NCBI GenBank assembly: GCA_017517665.1
Contig: JAFWYP010000001.1
Span: 62,001 to 126,000, forward strand
Direction: 5' to 3'
Source of the DNA: Clostridia bacterium
GTDB lineage: Bacteria; Bacillota; Clostridia; Oscillospirales; Acutalibacteraceae
DNA length: 64,000 bases
Notes under the pieces: generated by a model
What the model saw: the letters and a program-made list of their open reading frames with translations, nothing else
Databases searched by the model: none
What the model was told of the DNA's origin: nothing
Program-made: the position numbers and the translations under genes
Shown: piece after piece, positions 54,476-62,865 of the stretch
How positions within the stretch are numbered: the first letter of the stretch is position 1
Layout: each line of letters starts with the position of its first letter

Positions 54476-55960
54476 ATGAATTATGTAAGCACGAGAGATA
54501 CTGCGGTCAAGGTTTCCGCTTCTCAGGCAATCACCAAGGGTATTTCTTCCGAGGGCGGTCTTTTTGTCCCTGAAAATCTTCCCAAGGTATCAATGAGCGA
54601 AATTGAAAAAATTGCAGGTCTTGATTATATCGGCAGAGCCAAGGCAATACTTTCTCTGTTTCTCACGGATTTTACCGAGTCTGAAGTTGATTCATGCGTA
54701 AAGGGTGCATATGAAACAGGGTTCTCGAGCGAAAAGGTTGCACCCGTTGAAACAATCGAAAAAGGCGTACATATTCTTGAGCTTTTCAAAGGTCCCACCT
54801 GCGCATTCAAGGATATGGCTCTCCAGATTCTTCCCAGACTTCTCACGGTTTCAAGCGGTAAAGCTGCACCCGGCACAAAAATTGTTATTCTTGTTGCAAC
54901 ATCGGGTGACACGGGCAAGGCTGCACTTGAAGGCTTCAAGGATGTTGAAAACACACAGATTCTTGTTTTCTATCCCAGTGACGGTGTAAGCCCCATGCAG
55001 AAGCTTCAGATGTGCACTCAGGAGGGTGCAAACGTTGCTGTATCTGCAATTGAAGGCAACTTTGACGATGCACAGAGCGGAGTCAAGAGAATTTTCACGG
55101 ACAAGACAATTTCTGCAAAGCTTGCAGAAAATTCAATGGCTTTTTCATCAGCAAACTCAATCAACTGGGGCAGACTCTGTCCTCAGATTGTTTATTATTT
55201 TTCAGCTTACTGCGATTTGCTTGCAAAAGGCGAAATCAAAACAGGTGATGAAATCAACGTTGTTGTACCCACCGGCAACTTCGGAAATATTCTTGCTGCT
55301 TATTATGCAAAAGAAATGGGTCTTCCCGTGAAGAAGCTTATCTGTGCTTCAAACAGCAATTCCGTTCTCACCGAGTTTCTCACAACAGGTGTTTACAACA
55401 GAAACCGTGAATTCTTCACAACGATTTCTCCCTCAATGGATATTCTTATTTCCAGCAACCTTGAAAGACTTCTCTATTCAATCGCAGGAAGCGAAAAGGT
55501 AACAGACTGGATGAAGCAGCTTTCCGAAAACGGTAAGTATGAGGTTGATGCGGATACTCTTGCCGCAATCAGGGCTCAGTTTGCGGCAGGATGCTGTGAC
55601 GATGATGAAACAAAAGCAACAATTGCAAAGATTTTCAAGGAAAAGAACTATCTTTGCGATACTCATACCGCTGTTGCAGTTAAGGTTTACTATGATTACA
55701 AAGCCGAAACGGGCGACGATACACCTGCTGTTATCGCTTCAACCGCAAGCCCGTTCAAATTCAGCGCGGCCGTTCTTGAAGCTGTTGACGGAAAGAACGA
55801 TAATCTTGATGAATTTGAAATGGTTGAACGTCTTGCATCCGTAACAGGCAAAAGCTGCCCCGAACAGCTTGCAAATCTCCGTGACAAGGCAGTGAGATTT
55901 GACGGCTGCTGCTCAAAGGACAGCATGGACGGTGTAGTATTCGATATGCTCGGTATCTGA
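54476..55960 (+). CDS. thrC: Threonine synthase
   Basis: 494 residues, the long fold-type II form. It converts O-phosphohomoserine to threonine with PLP. Seen: ISSEGGLFVPE, GPTCAFKDMALQ with the PLP Lys112, ATSGDTGKAALEG, the NSINWGRLCPQIVYY stretch and VPTGNFGNILAAYYA phosphate loop. AAAGGATG precedes the start. It has its own promoter and no visible terminator before the converging DUF1540 gene. Confidence 0.97.
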   Translation: MNYVSTRDTAVKVSASQAITKGISSEGGLFVPENLPKVSMSEIEKIAGLDYIGRAKAILSLFLTDFTESEVDSCVKGAYETGFSSEKVAPVETIEKGVHILELFKGPTCAFKDMALQILPRLLTVSSGKAAPGTKIVILVATSGDTGKAALEGFKDVENTQILVFYPSDGVSPMQKLQMCTQEGANVAVSAIEGNFDDAQSGVKRIFTDKTISAKLAENSMAFSSANSINWGRLCPQIVYYFSAYCDLLAKGEIKTGDEINVVVPTGNFGNILAAYYAKEMGLPVKKLICASNSNSVLTEFLTTGVYNRNREFFTTISPSMDILISSNLERLLYSIAGSEKVTDWMKQLSENGKYEVDADTLAAIRAQFAAGCCDDDETKATIAKIFKEKNYLCDTHTAVAVKVYYDYKAETGDDTPAVIASTASPFKFSAAVLEAVDGKNDNLDEFEMVERLASVTGKSCPEQLANLRDKAVRFDGCCSKDSMDGVVFDMLGI

Positions 55961-56134
55961 TTACATTGTACTTGTGGCGTTATCGTTGAGTTTGAAAGTT
56001 GAGCACTGTGTTTCGCCGCACTTGCAGGCTGTTGAGTTGCCTACTTCGATGCTGCCTGCGGTGCAAGCGGTTTCACCCTTGTGATAAACGCAGTTCTTTG
56101 CAAAACAAGTGATTTCGCTGATTTTCTTATCCAT
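55961..56134 (-). CDS. DUF1540 domain-containing mini-protein
   Basis: 57 residues on the minus strand, directly abutting the thrC stop. Six cysteines are spaced as ITCFAKNCVYH, ETACTAG and CKCGETQCSTF, the DUF1540 pattern of small Cys-rich, probably metal-binding proteins often found in spore-forming Clostridia. AAAGGAG lies 8 bases before ATG 56134. Function unknown. Confidence 0.85.
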   Translation of the reverse strand: MDKKISEITCFAKNCVYHKGETACTAGSIEVGNSTACKCGETQCSTFKLNDNATSTM

Positions 56135-56227
56135 TGTAGTTTTCTCCTTTCGTTGATTTTACGGAGAATATCCGCAATGATTATTATGAGCATTTTCACA
56201 TGAATTATTTTAGGAAAGGAAATGTCT

Positions 56228-56914
56228 ATGGCTCTTTTTGCAATCGGAGATACGCATCTTTCGCTTGCTACAGGAAAGTCAATGAATATTTTCGGAGGCT
56301 GGACAGATTATGAACATCGTCTTGAAAAAAATTGGCGACGGCTTGTAAACGATAACGATACGGTTGTGATAGCAGGGGATATTTCCTGGTGCATGAATCT
56401 TGAACAGGGTCTTGACGATTTCAGATTCCTTGATTCTCTGCCGGGCAGAAAAATAATTCTGAAAGGCAATCACGATTATTGGTGGGCAACGAAGAAAAAA
56501 GCGGATGAATTTTTTGAAAAATATTCATTGTCAACCTTGAATATTCTTCATAACAACACATATACCGAGGGCAATTTTGCCATATGCGGCACAAGAGGCT
56601 GGTTTTTTGATGCTGAAAGCGATGCCGACAAAAAGGTCGTGCTTCGCGAGGCTGGAAGACTGCGCGCATCAATCGCCGCCGCAAAGGAAACGGGACTTGA
56701 ACCTGTTGTGTTTCTTCATTATCCGCCGATCAACATAACCCAGAAATGCGATGAAATTTACAATGTCCTTGTTGAAGAAAACATAACCCGCTGTTATTAC
56801 GGACATCTTCACTCATATTCTCATACGGGAGCGTTTATCGGAGAGAATGATGGAATAAGGTTTTCGCTCATTTCAAGTGATTATCTTGAATTTTGTCCTG
56901 CTTTAGTATATTGA
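56228..56914 (+). CDS. Calcineurin-like metallophosphoesterase
   Basis: 228 residues. All metal motifs are present: FAIGDTHLSL, VIAGDISWC, LKGNHDYWW, FLHYPP and YGHLHSYSH. There is no signal peptide, so it acts in the cytoplasm. ATG 56228 is preferred to 56222 because AAAGGA (56215-56220) would otherwise touch the start. Substrate unknown; it resembles Clostridial phosphoesterases of the YkuE-related group. Confidence 0.88.
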   Translation: MALFAIGDTHLSLATGKSMNIFGGWTDYEHRLEKNWRRLVNDNDTVVIAGDISWCMNLEQGLDDFRFLDSLPGRKIILKGNHDYWWATKKKADEFFEKYSLSTLNILHNNTYTEGNFAICGTRGWFFDAESDADKKVVLREAGRLRASIAAAKETGLEPVVFLHYPPINITQKCDEIYNVLVEENITRCYYGHLHSYSHTGAFIGENDGIRFSLISSDYLEFCPALVY

Positions 56915-57080
56915 TTGTTGTCATTTTAGCCAAAAAAATGCAAAAATATCAGTAAAAATTAACCAAACATAAGAAAAAATAAATATATATAAATAAATAT
57001 AGAAATTTCAGAATTTATTTGTTATAATCTATTGCGTTAAAATATCATCGGCAGAATATGCCGAAACGGAGGAATTCTAA

Positions 57081-58499
57081 ATGAGCTTAATTTCAGCTAA
57101 CAAAACAGAAACCAACACATATGCAGTTGAAATCGCTGTTTCAGCAGAAGATTTCAAAGCTGCTATTCAGCAGGCTTATCTCAAGCAGAGAAAGTCAATT
57201 CAGATTCCCGGTTTCCGTAAGGGCAAGGCTCCTCTCATGATGATTGAGAAGCTCTACGGCCAGGAAGTTTTCTTTGAAGATGCACTTGACATCGTTTTCC
57301 CCGCAACAGTTCAGGCTGCTTATGAAGAAGCAGGTATCAACCCCGTTGATCAGCCCCGTGACTTCGACGTTAAGACAATGAGCAAAGAAGAAGGCGTTGT
57401 TATGTCATTCAACGTAACAGTTAAGCCCGAAATCACTCTCAAGGCTTACAAGGGTCTTACAGCTGAAAAGGCAGAAGTTAAGGTTACTGCAGAAGAAATT
57501 GACCATGAAATCGAGCATATGCTTGACAGAGGCGCAAGAATCATTAATGTTGATGACAGAGCAGTTAAAGACGGCGATATCACAGTTATCGACTTTGAAG
57601 GCTTTGTTGACGGCACAGCATTTGAAGGCGGCAAGGCAGAAAAGTATGAACTCACAATCGGTTCAGGTTCATTCATTCCCGGCTTTGAAGAGCAGATTAT
57701 CGGTCACTCAATCGGCGAAGAATTTGATGTAAATGTTACCTTCCCCGAAGCATACGCTCCCGAGCTTGCTTCAAAGGCAGCAGTTTTCAAGATCAAGCTT
57801 CACGAAATCAAGGTTAAGGAGCTTCCCGAACTTGATGACGAATTCGCAAAGGATATGGGCGAATACGAAACAGTTGCCGAACTCAAGAAGGGTATCGAAG
57901 AAGATATGCTCAAGAGAAAGCAAGACAGCGCTCAGCACGCATTTGAAGATGCAGTTATCGACGCTCTCACTCAGAATGTTGAAGGCGAAATTCCCGAATG
58001 CATGTATGAAAACAAGGCAAAGGAAAACATTGATTCCTTTGCACAGAGAGTCGGCCAGCAGGGTATCGACCTCAACACATATCTCATGTATATGGGTATG
58101 GACATGGCAACCTTTGAAGGCCAGATGAGAGAGCGTGCAGTTGCAGACGTTAAGATTGAGCTTGCAGTTGAAAAGATTATTGAGCTTGAAGGTCTTAAGG
58201 CAACTGATGAAAAGGTTGAAGAAGAATATTCAAATATGGCTGAAATGTATAATCTTGAAGTTGAAAAGATTAAGGAGCTCGTTCCCGCAGAAACAGTTTC
58301 AGCTGAAATTGCAAGACAGGATGCTCTGAAGCTTGTTATCGACTCTGCAAAGGCAAAGAAGCCTGCAGCAAAGAAGACAACAAAGAAGGCTGCTGATAAG
58401 AAGGAAGAAGGCGAAGCTGAAGAAAAGCCCGCAAAGAAGCCTGCAGCAAAGAAAACAACAAAGAAAGCCGCTGATAAGAAAGAAGAATCAGCTGAATAA
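57081..58499 (+). CDS. tig: Trigger factor with a Lys/Ala-rich duplicated C-terminal tail
   Basis: 472 residues. Order: ribosome-binding domain with the signature PGFRKGKAP (about 44-52), FKBP-type peptidyl-prolyl isomerase domain (about 150-240, DGDITVIDFEG) and the helical C-terminal chaperone arms (to about 420). A histone H1-like tail follows, made of an 18-residue unit (KKPAAKKTTKKAADKKEE) at 426-443 and again at 452-469. It folds nascent chains at the ribosome exit. The clpP and clpX genes come next, the standard order. CGGAGG precedes ATG 57081. Confidence 0.96.
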   Translation: MSLISANKTETNTYAVEIAVSAEDFKAAIQQAYLKQRKSIQIPGFRKGKAPLMMIEKLYGQEVFFEDALDIVFPATVQAAYEEAGINPVDQPRDFDVKTMSKEEGVVMSFNVTVKPEITLKAYKGLTAEKAEVKVTAEEIDHEIEHMLDRGARIINVDDRAVKDGDITVIDFEGFVDGTAFEGGKAEKYELTIGSGSFIPGFEEQIIGHSIGEEFDVNVTFPEAYAPELASKAAVFKIKLHEIKVKELPELDDEFAKDMGEYETVAELKKGIEEDMLKRKQDSAQHAFEDAVIDALTQNVEGEIPECMYENKAKENIDSFAQRVGQQGIDLNTYLMYMGMDMATFEGQMRERAVADVKIELAVEKIIELEGLKATDEKVEEEYSNMAEMYNLEVEKIKELVPAETVSAEIARQDALKLVIDSAKAKKPAAKKTTKKAADKKEEGEAEEKPAKKPAAKKTTKKAADKKEESAE

Positions 58500-58556
58500 T
58501 TCTTTGGTTGAATAAGTCAGGGATTTTTAAACTATACTTAATTATGAGTCTTAACG

Positions 58557-58582
58557 AAAAACCGGTTTTACTGCCGGTTTTT
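58557..58582 (+). terminator. Terminator between tig and clpP
   Basis: AAAAACCGG/CCGGTTTTT with an 8-base loop; the T-run is part of the stem. clpP has no clear promoter in the 35 bases that follow, so read-through is likely. Confidence 0.7.
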
Positions 58583-58617
58583 CATTTATTAAAAAGCGGA
58601 GAAAGGATTGAATTATT

Positions 58618-59199
58618 ATGGCATTAGTACCCTATGTTGTTGAACAGACAAACCGAGGCGAGCGTTCTTATGATATTTTCTCCCGCCTTCTTAACGACAG
58701 AATTATCGTTCTCTCCGACGAGGTAAACGACACAACAGCAAGCATTGTTGTTGCTCAGCTTCTTTTCCTTGAAGGTCAGGACCCCGATAAGGATATCAGC
58801 CTTTATATCAACAGCCCCGGCGGTTCTGTTACTGCAGGCATGGCTATTTATGACACAATGCAGTATATCAAATGCGATGTTTCAACCATCTGCATGGGCA
58901 TGGCTGCATCAATGGGCGCATTCCTGCTTTCATCGGGTGCAAAGGGCAAGAGATTTGCTCTTCCCAACAGCGAAATCATGATTCATCAGCCTCTCGGCGG
59001 TGCAAGAGGTCAGGCAACCGAAATCAAGATTGTTGCAGACCACATTCTCAAAACAAGAGAAAAGCTCAACAGAATTCTTGCAGAGAACACCGGCAGAAGC
59101 ATTGAAGAAATCGCAAGAGATACCGAAAGAGACAATTATCTCACAGCTCAGGAGGCTATGGAGTACGGTCTTGTTGATAAAGTAATTGCACACAGATAA
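58618..59199 (+). CDS. clpP: ATP-dependent Clp protease proteolytic subunit
   Basis: 193 residues. ClpP forms the double-heptamer proteolytic chamber served by ClpX and ClpC. The catalytic triad is complete: Ser98 in [10 protein letters not shown], His123 in MIHQPLGG, and Asp in TERDNYLTA. The N-terminal [22 protein letters not shown] contains the axial loop. AGAAAGGA precedes the start. Confidence 0.98.
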   Translation: MALVPYVVEQTNRGERSYDIFSRLLNDRIIVLSDEVNDTTASIVVAQLLFLEGQDPDKDISLYINSPGGSVTAGMAIYDTMQYIKCDVSTICMGMAASMGAFLLSSGAKGKRFALPNSEIMIHQPLGGARGQATEIKIVADHILKTREKLNRILAENTGRSIEEIARDTERDNYLTAQEAMEYGLVDKVIAHR

Positions 59200-59254
59200 G
59201 GTGTGACTGGTGATAAATGCGACGGAACACAAACCGCAATAATATGATGTTTGT

Positions 59255-59283
59255 TTGACATTTTTTCGCAATCGACGTATACC
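59255..59283 (+). promoter_or_regulatory. Possible internal promoter for clpX
   Basis: A perfect TTGACA (59255-59260), 17 bases, TATACC (59278-59283). A short inverted repeat CGTAT-ACCCG-ATACG (59276-59290) overlaps the -10 and could be a regulator site; no CtsR consensus is seen. Confidence 0.5.
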
Positions 59284-59372
59284 CGATACGCCTTCATGCG
59301 AGAAAAATGCCATCCGTCATCATTTCTCAACAGTCAATTGATATGTATTATTAATCCCACAGGAGGCAAATT

Positions 59373-60662
59373 ATGCCCAGAGATGATGAAAAGAAGGTTT
59401 CATGTTCGTTTTGCTATAAAACGCAGGATCAGGTAGAAAAGCTTATCGCAGGTCCGAATGTTTATATATGCAATGAATGCATTGACCTTTGCTGTTCGAT
59501 AATCGAATCAGAACCTTCTCATAAAAAACGCCGTTCTGCTGATTTGGCAACTCTTCCGAAACCCGTTGAAATCAAGGCAAAGCTTGACGAATACGTTATC
59601 GGTCAGGATGCGGCAAAAATTGCGCTCAGCGTTGCGGTTTATAACCACTATAAAAGAATTGAAAGCAAGGGTATTTCCGATGTTGAGATTCAGAAGAGCA
59701 ACATTCTTCTTCTCGGTCCCACAGGTGTAGGAAAAACCATGCTTGCACAGACTCTTGCAAAGATTCTCGATGTGCCTTTTGCCATTGCAGACGCAACAAC
59801 TCTTACCGAGGCAGGCTATGTCGGCGAGGACGTTGAAAATATTCTTCTCAGAATTATTCAGGCGGCTGACTTCGATATAGAAAGAGCCGAGAGAGGCATT
59901 ATTTATGTTGACGAGATTGATAAAATCGCCCGTAAGAGCGAAAATCCGTCAATAACAAGAGATGTCAGCGGCGAAGGTGTACAGCAGGCACTCCTCAAGA
60001 TTATTGAAGGAACGGTTGCAAATGTACCTCCTCAGGGCGGTAGAAAGCATCCTCAACAGGAGTTCATTCAGATTGATACTTCAAACATTCTCTTTATCTG
60101 CGGCGGTGCGTTTGACGGAATTGAAAAAATAATCGAAAAGCGTTCAGAGGGTTCAACTCTCGGCTTCGGTGCACAGATCAAGAGCAAGGCGGAGTCGGCA
60201 AAAGATAATCTTATGGAAAAGGTTATTCAGCAGGACCTTGTAAAATTCGGTCTTATTCCCGAGCTTGTCGGCAGAATGCCTGTTGTAACAACTCTTCGTG
60301 AGCTTGATAAGGATGCGCTTGTAAAGATACTCACAACGCCCAAGAATGCAATTGTCAAGCAGTATAAAGAGCTTTTCAAGCTTGATGATGTTGAGCTTGA
60401 ATTTGACGATACCGCGCTTGAAGCAATTGCCGAAAAGGCACTTGAAAAGAAAACGGGTGCAAGAGGACTACGTTCAATTATTGAGAATGTTCTTATGCCG
60501 GTTATGTATACCGTGCCTTCGGATGCTTCCGTTGAGAGAGTATGTATAACATCGGCTTGCGTGAATGACGGTGCAACACCGCTTATTGAGCGTAACCCCG
60601 AAAGAAAAAAGATTAAAGTTACTCCTCCGCCCAAGATTACAAAATCGGGCAAGGTCGGATAA
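59373..60662 (+). CDS. clpX: ATP-dependent Clp protease ATP-binding subunit ClpX
   Basis: 429 residues. An N-terminal zinc-binding domain (CSFC and CNECIDLC, residues about 10-40), then the AAA+ module: Walker A GPTGVGKT (115-122), Walker B VDEIDKIA, the GFGA pore loop region (STLGFGAQ) and ELVGRMPV. It unfolds substrates for ClpP. AGGAGG lies before ATG 59373. A 170-base gap to clpP holds a possible promoter. Confidence 0.98.
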   Translation: MPRDDEKKVSCSFCYKTQDQVEKLIAGPNVYICNECIDLCCSIIESEPSHKKRRSADLATLPKPVEIKAKLDEYVIGQDAAKIALSVAVYNHYKRIESKGISDVEIQKSNILLLGPTGVGKTMLAQTLAKILDVPFAIADATTLTEAGYVGEDVENILLRIIQAADFDIERAERGIIYVDEIDKIARKSENPSITRDVSGEGVQQALLKIIEGTVANVPPQGGRKHPQQEFIQIDTSNILFICGGAFDGIEKIIEKRSEGSTLGFGAQIKSKAESAKDNLMEKVIQQDLVKFGLIPELVGRMPVVTTLRELDKDALVKILTTPKNAIVKQYKELFKLDDVELEFDDTALEAIAEKALEKKTGARGLRSIIENVLMPVMYTVPSDASVERVCITSACVNDGATPLIERNPERKKIKVTPPPKITKSGKVG

Positions 60663-60676
60663 TCGAATAAAAAGAT

Positions 60677-60715
60677 AACAGGTGATTACGGAATTTCCGC
60701 AGTCACCTGTTTTTG
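60677..60715. terminator. Bidirectional terminator after clpX
   Basis: AACAGGTGA/TCACCTGTT with a small inner CGGAA/TTCCG hairpin and T-runs in both directions; the MATE stop codon follows immediately. Confidence 0.82.
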
Positions 60716-62074
60716 TTAATCTCTTGTAACCGTTTTTACCCAGTTGAAGCTGTTGACTTTGACAAGCGCAACAGCGCATTTGAGTACCTGGTCTGCCTTT
60801 AGGCAGGCAAAGGTAACAACAACGGGGAATTTGAAAACGAAGGCACTTAATGCACTCAGCGGTAAAACGATAAGCCACATAAAAATGATATCATTTTTCA
60901 GAACGAATGAGGTTTCACCGCCGCCCGATACTATTCCGCAAAGCGCGGGCGCTTCGTAAGCCGTGCCGATTATTGTTACGGCAAGCACCCATATAAACTG
61001 GTTTGTGATGTCAATCGTTTCGGGCGATGCATCATAAAAATCAATAATAAGATTTTTGGTAAGAAGAAGAATACCGCTTGAAATAACACCGATTGCAAGG
61101 AAAATCAGCTGCAGATTTTTGCTTCGTTTCTTGATAATTTCCATGGGTTTGTTTTCACCTATGGTTTTTCCGATAAGCACGCAGGCAACGTTGCTTGACG
61201 CATAGCAGATAACCGTTGCAACCTGGAAAATCGTTGTTGCAATGCTGTTTGCGGCTATTGCGCTTTCAATGAGTCTGCCGATGATTGCGCCCTGAATGCT
61301 CATTGCAACGCCCCATGAAACGCTGCTCATCATAAGAGGAAGTCCGGTTTTGAAATAGTCTTTTATCATTTGTTTATCGGTCACAAATAAGTCTTTTATC
61401 TTCATTTTCAGTTTTTTGTCAATGAATAAAAGATAAACAACCGTGACGATGAATTCAATCAGTCTTGATGCAAGAGTTGCAACCGCAGCACCTCTTATTC
61501 CCATTTCGGGTGCGCCGAATCTGCCGTAAATGAGCGCGTAGTTGAGGGAAATATTGATTGCAAAAGATGAAAGCGAAACATAGAATCCGATTTTTACCGT
61601 TTCAACGCTTCTTAATATTGAAAGAATGATTGTTGAAAGGGTAAACATGAGATATGTATGCTTGATAATGTCAAGATACAGCACCGACTGTTCAATAACG
61701 GCCTCTTTATCCGTAAAAAGGCGGATAAGCGTTTCGGGTGCAATTGCTGCAAACGCAAAAATAACAGCGGTGAAGATTATTCCCAGCCAAATTGCAACCG
61801 AAGAAACCCTGTGAATCGGCTTTGTTTCTTTTTTGCCCCAATACTGCGAGGCGATAACCGCCATTCCCGAGGAAATGCCCGATGCCGCCATGTTGAGGAA
61901 AAATTGGATGTTGTTGCATATGCCGACACCGCTGAGTGCCGTTTCGCTGTATGCGCCCATCATTACCGAGTCTGCAAGATTAACTCCGAATGCGATAAGA
62001 TTTTGTCCTGCCATTGTCAGCGTCATAATGATGAATGCTTTATAAAAAGCTTTGTCCGAAATTCTCTTTCCCAT
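60716..62074 (-). CDS. MATE family efflux transporter
   Basis: 452 residues from ATG 62074, with GGAGAGAG upstream; the start at 62092 has no site. Twelve hydrophobic segments in two similar halves (AGQNLIAFGVNLADSVMMG in the first) fit the MATE fold of Na+ or H+ driven drug and metabolite exporters, closest by eye to the bacterial NorM/DinF-type branch. No regulator gene adjoins it. Substrate unknown. Confidence 0.9.
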   Translation of the reverse strand: MGKRISDKAFYKAFIIMTLTMAGQNLIAFGVNLADSVMMGAYSETALSGVGICNNIQFFLNMAASGISSGMAVIASQYWGKKETKPIHRVSSVAIWLGIIFTAVIFAFAAIAPETLIRLFTDKEAVIEQSVLYLDIIKHTYLMFTLSTIILSILRSVETVKIGFYVSLSSFAINISLNYALIYGRFGAPEMGIRGAAVATLASRLIEFIVTVVYLLFIDKKLKMKIKDLFVTDKQMIKDYFKTGLPLMMSSVSWGVAMSIQGAIIGRLIESAIAANSIATTIFQVATVICYASSNVACVLIGKTIGENKPMEIIKKRSKNLQLIFLAIGVISSGILLLTKNLIIDFYDASPETIDITNQFIWVLAVTIIGTAYEAPALCGIVSGGGETSFVLKNDIIFMWLIVLPLSALSAFVFKFPVVVTFACLKADQVLKCAVALVKVNSFNWVKTVTRD

Positions 62075-62250
62075 ATTCTCTCTCCAACTCAAAAGTTATA
62101 TAAAGTATATCACCGCAAAATAGGAAACACAAGAAAAAATTAGGGATTTCTTAAGAAAATGCTAAGAAATATATTCCAAATAAGAATAATGCGGAAGTGT
62201 TCGGATGATATAATTCAAACAGGGACAAAAGATAATAAGGAGTTGGAAAA

Positions 62251-62817
62251 ATGAACGTTTATGATTTTGATAATACTATTTATAAAGGCGAATCGGGAGT
62301 AGATCTGTTTCTTTATTTCCTCAGACGTGACCCGAAGCTTGTGACTGCTTTGCCGTGGGCTATAAGCTGCATTGCAGAATATAAGGCAACCAAAATGACT
62401 CTTGATGATGTGCTTGATAAGTACGCGGGAGTTATTGAGGAGTATGCGGCAAAGATTGATGACATTGAAGGCAATGTAATAAAATTCTGGGATAAGAATA
62501 TCAAAAAAATAAAGCCTTTTTATTATGAACAAAGGCAGGATGATGATATAATTATTTCGGCATGTGTGGATGTTGTGCTTGAAGAAATCTGCAAAAGAAT
62601 AGGCATAAAAAATTATGTGGGGTCGGAGGTTGACCTTGAAAACAGAAAGCTTATCAATTTCTGCTACAGAGAAAACAAGGTCAAGGCTTTTAAGGAAAAA
62701 TTTCCTGATGCGGTTATAGATAATTTTTATACCGATTCCTATAACGATAAACCGATGATAGACCTTGCAAGGAATGCCTATCTTGTAAAAGGTGATAAAA
62801 TAGTGAAAATCAAATAA
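62251..62817 (+). CDS. HAD-superfamily hydrolase (HAD-IB-like)
   Basis: 188 residues. Motif I YDFDNTI supplies the nucleophile Asp5 and the acid Asp7; IISACVDVVLEE provides the motif II Ser; NKVKAFKEKF and YTDSYNDKPMIDLA give the motif III Lys and motif IV acids. The layout fits phosphoserine phosphatase-like HAD-IB enzymes of the SerB type, but the substrate is uncertain. AAGGAG is 7-8 bases before ATG 62251. Confidence 0.88.
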   Translation: MNVYDFDNTIYKGESGVDLFLYFLRRDPKLVTALPWAISCIAEYKATKMTLDDVLDKYAGVIEEYAAKIDDIEGNVIKFWDKNIKKIKPFYYEQRQDDDIIISACVDVVLEEICKRIGIKNYVGSEVDLENRKLINFCYRENKVKAFKEKFPDAVIDNFYTDSYNDKPMIDLARNAYLVKGDKIVKIK

Positions 62818-62824
62818 AAATATA

Positions 62825-62862
62825 ACCTCCTCAAAAATCAGAAGCGGTTTTCGGGGAGGTAA
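62825..62862. terminator. Probable stem between the HAD gene and the ABC exporter
   Basis: ACCTCC (62825-62830) and GGAGGT (62855-62860) enclose an AAAA/TTTT inner segment. A-rich sequence to the left gives T-runs for the minus strand, which suggests it ends the ABC transporter gene. Confidence 0.5.
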
Positions 62863-62865
62863 TGT

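Noticed and set aside
58356-58499. Tandem repeat at the end of tig as a CRISPR or mobile repeat
   Set aside because: It is in frame, only two units, and encodes a regular Lys/Ala tail.
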